DNA of 23,173 nt from CALJTV01 sp034435835 (GCA_034435835.1 DAOTWF010000022.1:1-23173); one strand, 5' to 3'; positions 14,487-22,927 are shown, numbered from the stretch's first letter. Made by a program: numbers and translations. The notes: generated by a model from the letters alone, not told the origin.

Positions 14487-14766
14487 CCGGGTGCTGGATG
14501 AGGCTGAGAGGCTGGAGTTTGAGGAGGTGAGGGGTATGGAGGGGCTGGACGAGGAGATAGCGGTCCTGCGTCTCAAATTGCGCTCGCTCCTCGAGGACGG
14601 TCCTGAAAACCTGCGCCTTGCCCTGGACACCGCCAGTGCCATCGCCCGTCTGGTGCGCACCCGTTACAATATCTCTAAAGAGCAGAGGAAGTCCTTGAAG
14701 CAGGCGATAGCCAGAGTGCTCACCGAGATCGCCGTACCGCTGGGCGTGAAGGCGCTGGTGAAGTAG
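14434..14766 (+). CDS. Hypothetical charged helical protein upstream of the terminase
   Basis: A 110-residue protein, largely helical and highly charged, with a likely coiled-coil region at about 20-60. A basic segment (RLVRTRYNISKEQRKSLKQAIARVL, given here in part as TRYNISKEQRKSLKQ) follows, then a hydrophobic C terminus. No known domain is recognised. Size and position, five bases before a terminase-type ATPase/nuclease, are those of a small terminase subunit or DNA-recognition partner, but I see no clear helix-turn-helix, so that function is only a suggestion. It overlaps the preceding small ORF and is probably translated together with the terminase gene. Confidence 0.75.
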   Translation: MVAERTKDGRQKKPSFYSRVLDEAERLEFEEVRGMEGLDEEIAVLRLKLRSLLEDGPENLRLALDTASAIARLVRTRYNISKEQRKSLKQAIARVLTEIAVPLGVKALVK

Positions 14767-14771
14767 CCCGG

Positions 14772-16139
14772 ATGGAGCTCAGGCACTATCAGCGGGAGGT
14801 GGCGCGGGCGGTTATCGCCAGCATCGAGGACAGCCTCGGGCTCACCTTCACCGTGGAGATAGCCAGACAGGGCGGCAAGAACGAGCTCTCCGCCCACCTC
14901 CAGGTGTTGCTGCTCACCATGTTCATCTCCCGGGGCGGCAGCGGCATCAAGTGCAGCCCCACCTTCAAACCGCAGACGCTCATCTCCATGGCGCGGCTGA
15001 AGGAGAGGCTGGACGAGTACGGTTACGGCGGCATCTGGGACACCGAGGCTGGCTACATCGTACGCCTGGGAAACGCCCGCTGGGTGTTCCTCTCCGCGGA
15101 TGAGACCAGCTCGGTCGTGGGGCACACCGCCGAGATACTGCTGGAGGTGGACGAAGCCCAGGACGTCTCCAGGGAGAAGTATACCAGGGACTTCAGGCCC
15201 ATGGCTTCGGCGCACAATACCACCACCGTCCTCTACGGCACCACCTGGGACGATTCCACGCTGCTGGAAGAGGTGAAGCAGTTGAACCTGGAGCTGGAGA
15301 GGAAGGACGGCATCAGGCGGCATTTCCGGTATGACTGGCAGGAGGTGGCGAAATATAACCCGTCGTATCTTAAGTTCGTGGAGGCGGAGAGGGAGAGGCT
15401 GGGCGAGGAGCATCCCCTGTTCCGCACCCAGTACGCGCTTCTGCCCATCAGCGGTGGCGGCGGCTTCCTGAGCCCGCTGCAGCTTGCTGCCCTCAAAGGT
15501 GAACACCCGAGACAGCGCTTTCCCGATGCCGGCAGGACCTATGTCGCCGGCATCGACTTCGCGGGCGAGGCGGAGCAGCCGGAGGCGGAGAGGCTGCTGA
15601 GGAAAAGCAGGGATGCCACCGTGGTCACCATCGCCGAGGTCGCCACACCCTCCACCGATGAAGGGCTTAAGCAGCCGCTGATAAAGGTGGTGGAGCACTA
15701 CGCCCGGGTGGGCACGAGGCACGCCGATTTACTTGCCGGGCTGGTGGGGCTGCTGAAGGACGTGTGGCGGGTGGAGAGGGTGGTCTGCGATGCCACCGGC
15801 GTGGGCGAGCCGCTTGCCAGCCTGTTGAAGGGCGCCCTAGGCAGCCGGGTGCTGCCCTTTAAGTTCACCCGGAAAACAAAGTCGGAGCTTGCCTTCGACC
15901 TGCTGGCGGCGGTGAACTCGGGCAGACTGAAAGTCTACCGTAAGGACGGCTCTGAAGACCACAGCGAGCTGATGGACCAGCTATACCGTGCCCGTCAGCT
16001 CTACCATCCAAACCGGACGCTGGACTTTTTTGTGCCGGCTGCTGAGGGGCATGATGACTATCTTATGAGCCTGGCGCTGGTGGTGCAGGCGGCGAAGAAG
16101 CACACGCCAAAGAGGGCACGCGGGATACTGCGCAGCTAG
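14772..16139 (+). CDS. Terminase large subunit-like ATPase/nuclease
   Basis: A 455-residue protein with the two-domain plan of phage terminase large subunits, which translocate and cut DNA. The ATPase domain has a deviant Walker A ARQGGKNE (31-38), Walker B with acidic pair ILLEVDEAQD (122-131; D127, E128) and the coupling motif YGTTWDDS (155-162). The RNase H-like nuclease domain has D262 (GIDFAGE), D340 (VCDATGVGEP) and the HDD pair at 427-429, so all metal ligands appear present. The start has little Shine-Dalgarno match, suggesting coupling to the gene five bases upstream. No portal, capsid or integrase gene is nearby, and codon use matches the chromosome. It may be a domesticated motor or belong to a defence or transfer system. 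Confidence 0.85.
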   Translation: MELRHYQREVARAVIASIEDSLGLTFTVEIARQGGKNELSAHLQVLLLTMFISRGGSGIKCSPTFKPQTLISMARLKERLDEYGYGGIWDTEAGYIVRLGNARWVFLSADETSSVVGHTAEILLEVDEAQDVSREKYTRDFRPMASAHNTTTVLYGTTWDDSTLLEEVKQLNLELERKDGIRRHFRYDWQEVAKYNPSYLKFVEAERERLGEEHPLFRTQYALLPISGGGGFLSPLQLAALKGEHPRQRFPDAGRTYVAGIDFAGEAEQPEAERLLRKSRDATVVTIAEVATPSTDEGLKQPLIKVVEHYARVGTRHADLLAGLVGLLKDVWRVERVVCDATGVGEPLASLLKGALGSRVLPFKFTRKTKSELAFDLLAAVNSGRLKVYRKDGSEDHSELMDQLYRARQLYHPNRTLDFFVPAAEGHDDYLMSLALVVQAAKKHTPKRARGILRS

Positions 16140-16157
16140 CTGACGGTGCTCCGCTTT

Positions 16158-17339
16158 TTAAATAAGGCTGGGCAAGCCCTTGGCAGCCTCTTCCATATCG
16201 CGCAGGCGGCTGCTGGTCTCCCTGATGCGCTCCTTCTGTGTCTGGGCGAAGGCGGTAGCCCTATCGTAGTAGTCGCGTATCTTCTGCACGAAGGCAAGCT
16301 GGGAGAACATTATGACGACGTCGACGGTAGCGCCCTCCCTGGGGAAGTCGCCCGCCCTGATGACGGCGTTCTCCGCCAGCTCGCGGAGGTAGTCGCCCAG
16401 CCCCTTGGCGATGTCCATGGACATATCCCGTGCCGGTGCTGCCAGCAGGTAAAGCGCCCTGCCGGCGTCCTCGGGGCTGACGCCTATGGAGAGCTCGCTG
16501 ATGGCGGCGTCCATCGCCTGCATCGCCCTCAAGGTCTCCTCACTCTTCTCCCTGTAGTTCACCTTAGCCAGTTGCCAGGGGAAGCGGAAGCCGCGCGGTA
16601 TTTCAGCGCGCCCGATGCCGATGGCGGTCCAGCCGTCTATGGACTGCATGATGTCGCCGGCATCGAGCACCTTGGCGCCGACGTGCTTGAACTTGATCAC
16701 CTCTCCGGCGCACATGATGTCATAGAACGGCTCCACTATCTGGGCGTTTATGCGGTTGAGGTTCATCGCCAGGCTGGCGTCCTTGCGCACGTAGCGCTGG
16801 TTGTCGGCGAGGAAGACGCCGTCGGCAACGGAGTGGATGGACTTGAGACAGGTGGCGGTGTTGTACACGCTGCGCAGCTCGGTCATTTCCTCGTGTTCGA
16901 AGGGGAGGACCACCAGTGCATACACCGGTTTGCCCACGTACCTCTCTTTGAGCATCTGGGCGATGACCGAGATGGCGCCGGAGCCGGTGCCGCCGGCGGC
17001 GCCGGCGATGAGCAGGAAGGCGTGGGAGCGGTAAAAATCAGGTGAAGCCCTGACGGCATCGATGACCTTATCGCCGTCCTCACGGGCAAGCTCAGCACCC
17101 ATCTCATTTATCTTGCCCACGCCATGCCCCCAGGTCTTCCGCCCGCCGATGAGTATGCGGTGCATATAGTCGGAATTGATGTAGCTCAGGCCGCTGAGGT
17201 CGGTCTGGTCGGTGTTCACCGCATAGACGCCGGTGATGATATTGATGCCCCACTGGGACTGCGCCCGCTTGTTCAGGCGGACGAACTGGTCAGCCACCCT
17301 CGAGCCGCATTGCCCCAGTCCAATAATCATTAATCTCAT
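16158..17339 (-). CDS. Tubulin/FtsZ superfamily GTPase-like protein 2
   Basis: A 393-residue paralogue of the protein at 9935-11065. MRLMIIGLGQCGSRVADQF forms the nucleotide-binding T1 loop. The tubulin signature is well kept as GAAGGTGSG (113-121). LDAGD (225-229) corresponds to the catalytic T7 loop. Shared blocks with paralogue 1 include KPVYAL, CLKSIH, CAGE, KVLDAGDI, GWT.IG.GRA and EDAGRAL. A helical charged C terminus (about 350-390) replaces the FtsZ tail. GAGG lies about eight bases before the ATG, and the gene has its own promoter. It is convergent with the terminase gene, with 18 bases between the stops. GTP-dependent polymerisation is likely from the motifs but not shown. Confidence 0.88.
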   Translation of the reverse strand: MRLMIIGLGQCGSRVADQFVRLNKRAQSQWGINIITGVYAVNTDQTDLSGLSYINSDYMHRILIGGRKTWGHGVGKINEMGAELAREDGDKVIDAVRASPDFYRSHAFLLIAGAAGGTGSGAISVIAQMLKERYVGKPVYALVVLPFEHEEMTELRSVYNTATCLKSIHSVADGVFLADNQRYVRKDASLAMNLNRINAQIVEPFYDIMCAGEVIKFKHVGAKVLDAGDIMQSIDGWTAIGIGRAEIPRGFRFPWQLAKVNYREKSEETLRAMQAMDAAISELSIGVSPEDAGRALYLLAAPARDMSMDIAKGLGDYLRELAENAVIRAGDFPREGATVDVVIMFSQLAFVQKIRDYYDRATAFAQTQKERIRETSSRLRDMEEAAKGLPSLI

Positions 17340-17401
17340 GTCACAACCTCGCTTTCTCTGTCGTTATGTCCAGTAAGACTGCCTTATATTCAATTTTCTC
17401 C

Positions 17402-17430
17402 ATATTAAGCCATAACGACCGTATTGTCAA
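17402..17430 (-). promoter_or_regulatory. Promoter for tubulin-like 2
   Basis: On the minus strand TTGACA (17430-17425), 17 bases, TAATAT (17407-17402, 4 of 6). It occupies the gap between the IPT-repeat gene and this gene, so the tubulin-like gene can be expressed alone. Confidence 0.6.
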
Positions 17431-17438
17431 GTTTAGCT

Positions 17439-19232
17439 TTAGTCCCCGAGGTCGCCGCTGCGGACAACATATATGATGCGCCAGACGATTATGGCGAGCA
17501 GGGAGGTGCCCAGGACGATGACGGCGATGAGCCACCACTGCATGGCGGCTATCTCCAGCATCTGTGCCGTCGTCCATCCGCCTTCGTTGCCGGCGCCGTC
17601 AACTGCCCTTACCCGCCAGTAGTATTTCCCCCGGGGCAGTGCCTCCTTCTTGGTGAGGGTGTATTCCGATGCGGTCAGCCCGTCCTTGCGCAGCACGGTG
17701 CCGGAAAAGTCGCTGGTGGGGCTCACCTCAAGGGTATAGTAGACGCCGCTGGGGTCGGTGACCTCCTCCCAGTCGAAGCTGACCACCGTCCTGCCGATGA
17801 CGCCCAGCCTGCTGCCGGCTTCTGGAGAGAGCAGACGGGGGGTGGACGGCGGCGTGGACTCCACGGTGAACTTCACCGAACCTGCCGACATGGCGGCGTC
17901 GGTCACGGTGATGGTGTGGTCGCCGGCTTTGGACGGCGGCACCTTGAACCTGGTGGCAAAGTTTCCCTTGGTGTCGGTGGCGGCGGATGTGGCTACCTGG
18001 TTGCCGTCGTAGCTAACTATCAGCGCCTGGCTGGCGGCAAAGCCGCTGCCGCTGAGCATCACCTCCTCGCCGATGGCGCCCGAGGACGGGTTCAGCTCCA
18101 CCTTCGGCGAGACCACCACAATGACCTCTGGTATTTCGCCGGGCTTGTTGACATTTCCCCATGCCCCGATGGCATGCCTCCCTTTGACCGTCGGCGGCAC
18201 CGTTATCTTGGTTGACCACGAGCCTTTGGCGTCGGCGATGATGTTGCCGGCAAGCTGGGTGCCGTCAAAGGTGACCCTGATGCCGCTCTCGTTGGCTTCG
18301 AAGCCGATGCCGTTGACCCACAGGCTCTCGCCCACGCAGATGGCATCGCCCAGATAGCCCGAAGCCGGCTCCACCTTTATCACCGGAGAGACGGTGAAGC
18401 TGACTTTAGCCACCTCCTCCCCGGGCGTCACCGCGCCGGCGGCGCCGATATCGTGGCTGCCCCTGGCGGATGCCGGCACGGAGAAGCTGGACTGCCATGA
18501 GCCGGCGGCATCGGCGGCGATCCCCGATTTGACGGTGATGTCGTCGTAGGTCACCCGGATATTGGTCTCACCGCTGGTAAACCCCGCCCCGGCGATGTTC
18601 ACCACCGTGCCCACGCTGCCCGAGGTGGGGTTGATGGCGATGCTGGGGATGACGGCGAAGGTGAGCTCGCCAGCCTCACTTGCCGGCGTTGCCCCCTGGG
18701 CGGTGACCTTGTGGTTGCCGCGGACGCTCGCCGGCACCTTGAAGGTCGTCTCCCAGCCGCCCTTGCTGCTGGCGCTGATGCCGGTCTTCACCGGGTTGCC
18801 GTCGTAGAGTATCTGAATCCCGGACTCGTTGGCATTGAAGCCCCTGCCTCTGACCGTCACCTCCGAGCCCACGGTGGCTTTTACCGGCGTCATGCTGATG
18901 GATGCCAGCACGGTGAACTCGCCGCTGAGGATTTTATCTGCCACTTTCAGCGTCACCCTGTGCTTGCCCCTGGGGGCTTCGGGCACCACAAAGGTGACTG
19001 AGATGCAGCCCTGGGCGATCGTGCCCTCACCGATTATCTGGTCGTCGTCCCAGATGAGCTGGTACGTCCCCGAGCCGTAGCCGCAGGTGCTGGGTATGGA
19101 GACCGCGGTGCCCACAGCGCCCTGGGTGGGGCTGAACGTCAGGCTTCCGTTTGCGGCTGCTGCTGGCGGCGGGGCGGGGAAAAGGAGCAGACAGAGCATG
19201 AGAACTGCTGCCGGCGCTATCTTTCTACCCAT
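17439..19232 (-). CDS. Secreted IPT/TIG-repeat protein with C-terminal membrane anchor
   Basis: A 597-residue exported protein. A signal peptide (1-27) is followed by five immunoglobulin-like IPT/TIG-type repeats at about 30-108, 111-195, 197-282, 284-374 and 377-457. Each has a P.SG.VG...V.G.GF start and a G.W...F.VP...G.H end. A fibronectin-III-like domain (about 460-560, YYWRVRAVDGAGN) leads to one transmembrane helix (566-590) and a seven-residue cytoplasmic tail. The fourth repeat has a short insertion with a Cys. It is built as a surface or periplasm-facing stalk held at the membrane. It has its own promoter and precedes tubulin-like 2 on the same strand. Binding partners are unknown. 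Confidence 0.88.
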   Translation of the reverse strand: MGRKIAPAAVLMLCLLLFPAPPPAAAANGSLTFSPTQGAVGTAVSIPSTCGYGSGTYQLIWDDDQIIGEGTIAQGCISVTFVVPEAPRGKHRVTLKVADKILSGEFTVLASISMTPVKATVGSEVTVRGRGFNANESGIQILYDGNPVKTGISASSKGGWETTFKVPASVRGNHKVTAQGATPASEAGELTFAVIPSIAINPTSGSVGTVVNIAGAGFTSGETNIRVTYDDITVKSGIAADAAGSWQSSFSVPASARGSHDIGAAGAVTPGEEVAKVSFTVSPVIKVEPASGYLGDAICVGESLWVNGIGFEANESGIRVTFDGTQLAGNIIADAKGSWSTKITVPPTVKGRHAIGAWGNVNKPGEIPEVIVVVSPKVELNPSSGAIGEEVMLSGSGFAASQALIVSYDGNQVATSAATDTKGNFATRFKVPPSKAGDHTITVTDAAMSAGSVKFTVESTPPSTPRLLSPEAGSRLGVIGRTVVSFDWEEVTDPSGVYYTLEVSPTSDFSGTVLRKDGLTASEYTLTKKEALPRGKYYWRVRAVDGAGNEGGWTTAQMLEIAAMQWWLIAVIVLGTSLLAIIVWRIIYVVRSGDLGD

Positions 19233-19246
19233 ATCCTCTGGGGGCT

Positions 19247-19274
19247 ATTTTAGCACATGTGGTGGGTTTGTAAA
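19247..19274 (-). promoter_or_regulatory. Promoter for the IPT-repeat protein
   Basis: On the minus strand TTTACA (19274-19269), 16 bases, TAAAAT (19252-19247), both 5 of 6. It sits in the 64-base gap after rho, where no hairpin terminator is visible. Confidence 0.6.
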
Positions 19275-19296
19275 TATCTTTTTGGGAAAACCGCGA

Positions 19297-20586
19297 TTAA
19301 ATTTCCTTGGAAAGCGTTGCCAGGAATTCGGCGTTGGTCCTGGTCTTTGCCATCCTGTCCAGCAGCCTCTCGGCGGCTTCGGTGGGGCTGGAGGAGTCCT
19401 CGGCGATCATACCCACGATGCGCCTGAGCAGCCATATCTGTTTCAGGGTGGTCTCATCGAGCAAAAGCTCCTCGCGGCGGGTGCCGCTGCGCAGGATGTC
19501 TATTGCGGGGAAGATGCGCTTCTCCGCCAGGCGCCGGTCGAGGTGGAGCTCCATGTTGCCCGTGCCCTTGAACTCCTCGTAGATTAAATCGTCCATCCTG
19601 CTGCCGGTGTCCACCAGGCAGGTGGCGATGATAGTGAGGCTGCCGCCCTCCTCGGTATTCCTGGCGGCGCCGAAGAAGCGCTTCGGCGGGTAGAGCGCCA
19701 CCGAGTCAATGCCGCCGGACAGCGTGCGCCCGCTGGGCGGCATCGCCAGGTTGTAAGCCCTGGTGAGCCGGGTGATGCCGTCGAGCAGTATTACCACATC
19801 CTTCCCCAGCTCCACCAGCCTCTTTGCCCTCTCCAGAGCCAGCTCGGCAACGCGCGTCTGGTTGTCCACCGGCTCATCGAAGGTGGCTGCCACCACCTCC
19901 GCCTTCACCGAACGCTTCATGTCGGTGACCTCCTCGGGCCTCTCCCCGATGAGGCACACCATCAGATGGGGCTCGGAGTAATTGGCGGCGATGGCATTGG
20001 CGATGTTCTTTAAAAGCATGGTCTTGCCCGCCTTCGGAGGCGAGACGATGAGCCCCCTCTGCCCCCTGCCTATGGGGGCGATGAGGTTTATCAGCCTGGT
20101 GGACAGGTTCGGGGGGTTGGTCTCCAGGTTGAACATCCTGTTGGGAAAGGTGGGGGTGAGCGAGTTGAAGTGCGGCCTGCTCTTGGACTGCTCCGGGTCA
20201 AGCCCGTTTATCGCCTCCACGCGCACCAGGCTGCAGTACTTCTCGCCCTCCTTCGGCGGCCTCCCCTGCCCCGAGACCACATCCCCGGGCCTCAAGCCGA
20301 AGCGGCGTATCTGTGACTGGGAGATGTAGACGTCGGTGGGACCGGGTAGCAGGCTCTCCTGGCGTAAGAAACCGTAGCCATCGTTGGTGATGTCGAGCAC
20401 GCCGCTGACGAACAGGAAGCCCTGCTGCTCGGTGTGCGCCTGCACGATGCGCATGATGAGCTCCTGCTTCTTCAGCGCGCTTATGCCCTCGATGCCCTGC
20501 TGGCGGGCGATGTCGAGAAGCTCATCCCTGGTCCTTGTCTCCAGCTCGGCGATGGTCATCTGCGGTGGCTTTTCTTCCGTTATCAT
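19297..20586 (-). CDS. rho: Transcription termination factor Rho
   Basis: A 429-residue hexameric RNA-dependent ATPase that ends transcription. The N-terminal helix bundle (LETRTRDELLDIARQQGI) precedes the cold-shock-like RNA-binding domain with DGYGFLR. The ATPase domain has Walker A PPKAGKT, Walker B VILLDGITR, the Q-loop and R-loop region (SGGIDSVALYPPKRFFGAARN) and the catalytic GERPEEV. Length and motif order are standard and no insertion is evident. GGGAGAG lies about six bases before the ATG. It is the third gene of a pyrG-transaldolase-rho operon with short gaps (11 and 23 bases). The scarcity of intrinsic terminators in this window fits a genome relying on Rho. Confidence 0.97.
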   Translation of the reverse strand: MITEEKPPQMTIAELETRTRDELLDIARQQGIEGISALKKQELIMRIVQAHTEQQGFLFVSGVLDITNDGYGFLRQESLLPGPTDVYISQSQIRRFGLRPGDVVSGQGRPPKEGEKYCSLVRVEAINGLDPEQSKSRPHFNSLTPTFPNRMFNLETNPPNLSTRLINLIAPIGRGQRGLIVSPPKAGKTMLLKNIANAIAANYSEPHLMVCLIGERPEEVTDMKRSVKAEVVAATFDEPVDNQTRVAELALERAKRLVELGKDVVILLDGITRLTRAYNLAMPPSGRTLSGGIDSVALYPPKRFFGAARNTEEGGSLTIIATCLVDTGSRMDDLIYEEFKGTGNMELHLDRRLAEKRIFPAIDILRSGTRREELLLDETTLKQIWLLRRIVGMIAEDSSSPTEAAERLLDRMAKTRTNAEFLATLSKEI

Positions 20587-20609
20587 TTCATCTCTCCCGT
20601 TTGATGGAT

Positions 20610-21269
20610 TTATCCCCGTTTGCCCATGACCTTTTCCCAGTCCTCAAGGAAGCGGCGCACGCCGATATCGGTCAGCGGGTGCTGCACCATCTGCATGAGT
20701 ACTGAGTGGGGGACGGTGGCGATGTGGGCGCCGGCTTTAGCCGCCTCGACGCAGTGGCGGGGGTGCCTGATGCTGGCGGCGATGACCTCTGTCCTTATAT
20801 CGGGGTAGCCGCGGTATATCTGCGCTATCTCCCGCACCAGCCCCATGCCGTCCTCGCCGATATCGTCCAGCCTGCCCACGAAGGGGCTGACGAATGCCGC
20901 GCCGGCGGCGGCGGCAAGCAGCGCCTGGTTTACCGAAAAGCACAGGGTGAAGTTCACCTTTATGCCCTCTTTTGAAAGCACTGCGGTCGCCTGCACACCC
21001 TGCATGGTCGCCGGTATCTTCACCGCTATGTTCTCCGCCCAGGAAGCCACTTCCCTGGCTTCAGCCACCATGCCGCTTGAGTCCTGACTCAACACCTCGG
21101 TGGAGACCGGACCGGGCACGATGGCGCATATCTCTTTGATCAGCTTTTTGTAGTCCACCCTGCCTTCTTTAGACACCAGGCTGGGGTTGGTGGTGACGCC
21201 GGTGATGATGCCCAGCTCCACGCCGTGCCTGATATGCTCGATGTTGGCTGTGTCCAGAAAAAGCCTCAT
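20610..21269 (-). CDS. tal: Transaldolase, short (TalC/MipB-like) type
   Basis: A 219-residue class I aldolase of the small transaldolase family. The Schiff-base lysine is K84 in VKIPAT, the N-terminal MRLFLDTAN and GVTTNPSL are typical, and NFTLCFS follows. SPFVGRLDDIG places Phe130 at the position that is Phe in transaldolases and Tyr in fructose-6-phosphate aldolase, so transaldolase activity in the pentose phosphate pathway is favoured. It is cytoplasmic and probably decameric, as is usual for short members. It lies 11 bases after pyrG and 23 before rho on the minus strand. Co-expression with pyrG may reflect nucleotide-precursor supply. Confidence 0.94.
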   Translation of the reverse strand: MRLFLDTANIEHIRHGVELGIITGVTTNPSLVSKEGRVDYKKLIKEICAIVPGPVSTEVLSQDSSGMVAEAREVASWAENIAVKIPATMQGVQATAVLSKEGIKVNFTLCFSVNQALLAAAAGAAFVSPFVGRLDDIGEDGMGLVREIAQIYRGYPDIRTEVIAASIRHPRHCVEAAKAGAHIATVPHSVLMQMVQHPLTDIGVRRFLEDWEKVMGKRG

Positions 21270-21280
21270 CTTGTACTCCT

Positions 21281-22927
21281 TTATGCAAGATATTCCCGGA
21301 GCAGCGGCAGCGATACCTGCGCCCCCTCCACCAGCGTCTCTTTGGCGGCGGCGATAAAGCCCAGAAAGAGCGGGTGGGGCTTGCCGGGGCGGGAGCGGAA
21401 CTCGGGATGGAACTGGCAGGCGAGCATCCAGGGATGGTCCTTAAGCTCCACTATCTCCACCAGCTTTTTGTCCGGGGAAAGCCCGCTGGCTATCAGCCCC
21501 TTCGCCTCCAGCGGCTCGCGGAAGCGGTTGTTGAACTCGAAGCGGTGGCGGTGGCGCTCGTAGACCACGGGCTGCCCGTAGGCACGGTATGCCCGCGTCC
21601 CCGGCACCAGGTGGCAGGGGTAGGCGCCCAGCCGCATGGTGCCGCCGAGGTTGGTGACCTGCTGCTGCCCCGGCAGAAGGTCGATCACCGGGTACGGCGT
21701 CCCGGGGTCAAACTCGGTGGAGTTGACCTCGTTGCTGCGCAGGGCATAGCGCCCGAATTCGATGACCATCACCTGCATCCCCAGGCATAGCCCCAGGTAG
21801 GGTATGTGGTTGTGGCGGGCGTGTCTGGCGGCGGCTATCATCCCCTCGATGCCCCGGTAGCCGAAGCCGCCGGGGACGATGATGCCCTGGGCTGATTTAA
21901 GCAGGTTCAGATTGCCGTCGTCCTCCAGGGCTTCGGAATGCACCCACAGTATATTCACCTGACGGTTGTGGTACAAGCCGGCGTGTTGCAGCGCCTCGCG
22001 CACCGAATAATAGGCGTCCTGAAGCTCCACATATTTCCCCACCAGGGCGATGTTCACCGGCTCCCTCGGTGCCTTCAGCCGCGCTACCATCTCCCGCCAC
22101 TCGGTGAGGTCGGCGCTCCTCGCCGCAAGCCCCAGCTGCTGGATGATCAAGTCGCCCAGCCCCGTCTCCTCCAGCATCAGCGGCACCTCGTAGATGGTCT
22201 CGGCGGTGACCAGAGGGATGACCGCCTCCCTGGAGACATCGCAGAAGAGCGATATCTTGTCCTTGAGGTTCGGCGGTATGGGATGATCGGAGCGGCAGAG
22301 GATGATGTCCGGCTGGATGCCGATCCTTCTCAGCTCGTTGATGCTGTGCTGGGTGGGCTTGGTCTTGAGCTCCTTGGTGGTGGCGATGTAGGGTAGGAAG
22401 GTGACGTGCACATAGAGCACGTTGTCCCTGCCCTCCTCGTTCCTCATCTGGCGGATGGCTTCCAGAAAGGGCTGTCCCTCGATGTCGCCCACGGTGCCGC
22501 CCACCTCCACGATGACCACCTCGGCTTGTGTGAGCCCGGCGACCTCCCTGATGCGCCTCTTTATCTCGTTGGTGACGTGGGGCACCACCTGGATGGTGCC
22601 GCCGAGGTAGTCTCCGCGCCTCTCCCCGGCGATCACCGCCGAGTATATCTGCCCTGAGGTCACGTTGGAGGCGGCGGTGAGGTCCACGTCTATGAACCGT
22701 TCGTAGTGCCCTAAGTCCAGGTCGGTCTCGGCGCCGTCCTGGGTGACGAACACCTCGCCGTGCTGGTATGGAGACATGGTGCCGGGGTCGACGTTGAGGT
22801 AGGGGTCAAGCTTCTGCACGGAGACTGAGATGCCGCGGCTCTTCAGTATCCTGCCGATGGAAGCGACGCTTACCCCCTTGCCCACGGAGCTGACCACGCC
22901 GCCGGTGACGAAGATGTACTTGCTCAT
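21281..22927 (-). CDS. pyrG: CTP synthase
   Basis: A 548-residue enzyme that aminates UTP to CTP with glutamine and ATP. The N-terminal synthetase domain starts KYIFVTGGVVSSVGKGV and contains the DPYLNVDPGTMSPYQHGEVFV substrate loop, of which DPYLNVDPGTMSP is the core. The C-terminal class I glutamine amidotransferase domain has the nucleophile Cys in LGLCLGMQ and His/Glu in FHPEF. GGFGYRGIEGM has Met where Lys is more common. The length is normal. It heads the pyrG-transaldolase-rho operon, about 110 bases after a perfect-consensus promoter. The Shine-Dalgarno match is poor. Confidence 0.97.
   Translation of the reverse strand: MSKYIFVTGGVVSSVGKGVSVASIGRILKSRGISVSVQKLDPYLNVDPGTMSPYQHGEVFVTQDGAETDLDLGHYERFIDVDLTAASNVTSGQIYSAVIAGERRGDYLGGTIQVVPHVTNEIKRRIREVAGLTQAEVVIVEVGGTVGDIEGQPFLEAIRQMRNEEGRDNVLYVHVTFLPYIATTKELKTKPTQHSINELRRIGIQPDIILCRSDHPIPPNLKDKISLFCDVSREAVIPLVTAETIYEVPLMLEETGLGDLIIQQLGLAARSADLTEWREMVARLKAPREPVNIALVGKYVELQDAYYSVREALQHAGLYHNRQVNILWVHSEALEDDGNLNLLKSAQGIIVPGGFGYRGIEGMIAAARHARHNHIPYLGLCLGMQVMVIEFGRYALRSNEVNSTEFDPGTPYPVIDLLPGQQQVTNLGGTMRLGAYPCHLVPGTRAYRAYGQPVVYERHRHRFEFNNRFREPLEAKGLIASGLSPDKKLVEIVELKDHPWMLACQFHPEFRSRPGKPHPLFLGFIAAAKETLVEGAQVSLPLLREYLA

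Noticed and set aside
14664..15722. A 352-codon open frame on the minus strand opposite the terminase gene
   Set aside because: The + strand frame has complete Walker and nuclease motifs. The antisense product is Leu-, Gly- and His-rich with no recognisable domain.
14434..16139. A prophage
   Set aside because: Only a terminase-like gene and two small ORFs are present; no structural, lysis or integration genes, attachment sites or composition shift are seen.
16146..17045. A 299-codon open frame on the + strand opposite tubulin-like gene 2
   Set aside because: It lies wholly antisense to a gene with clear tubulin motifs. Its product is rich in Gly, Ala, His and Asp with no family resemblance, the usual mirror of GC-rich coding sequence.
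17424..18215. A 263-codon open frame on the + strand opposite the IPT-repeat gene
   Set aside because: Glycine- and histidine-rich mirror of a repeat-containing gene that has a signal peptide and membrane anchor in the proper places.
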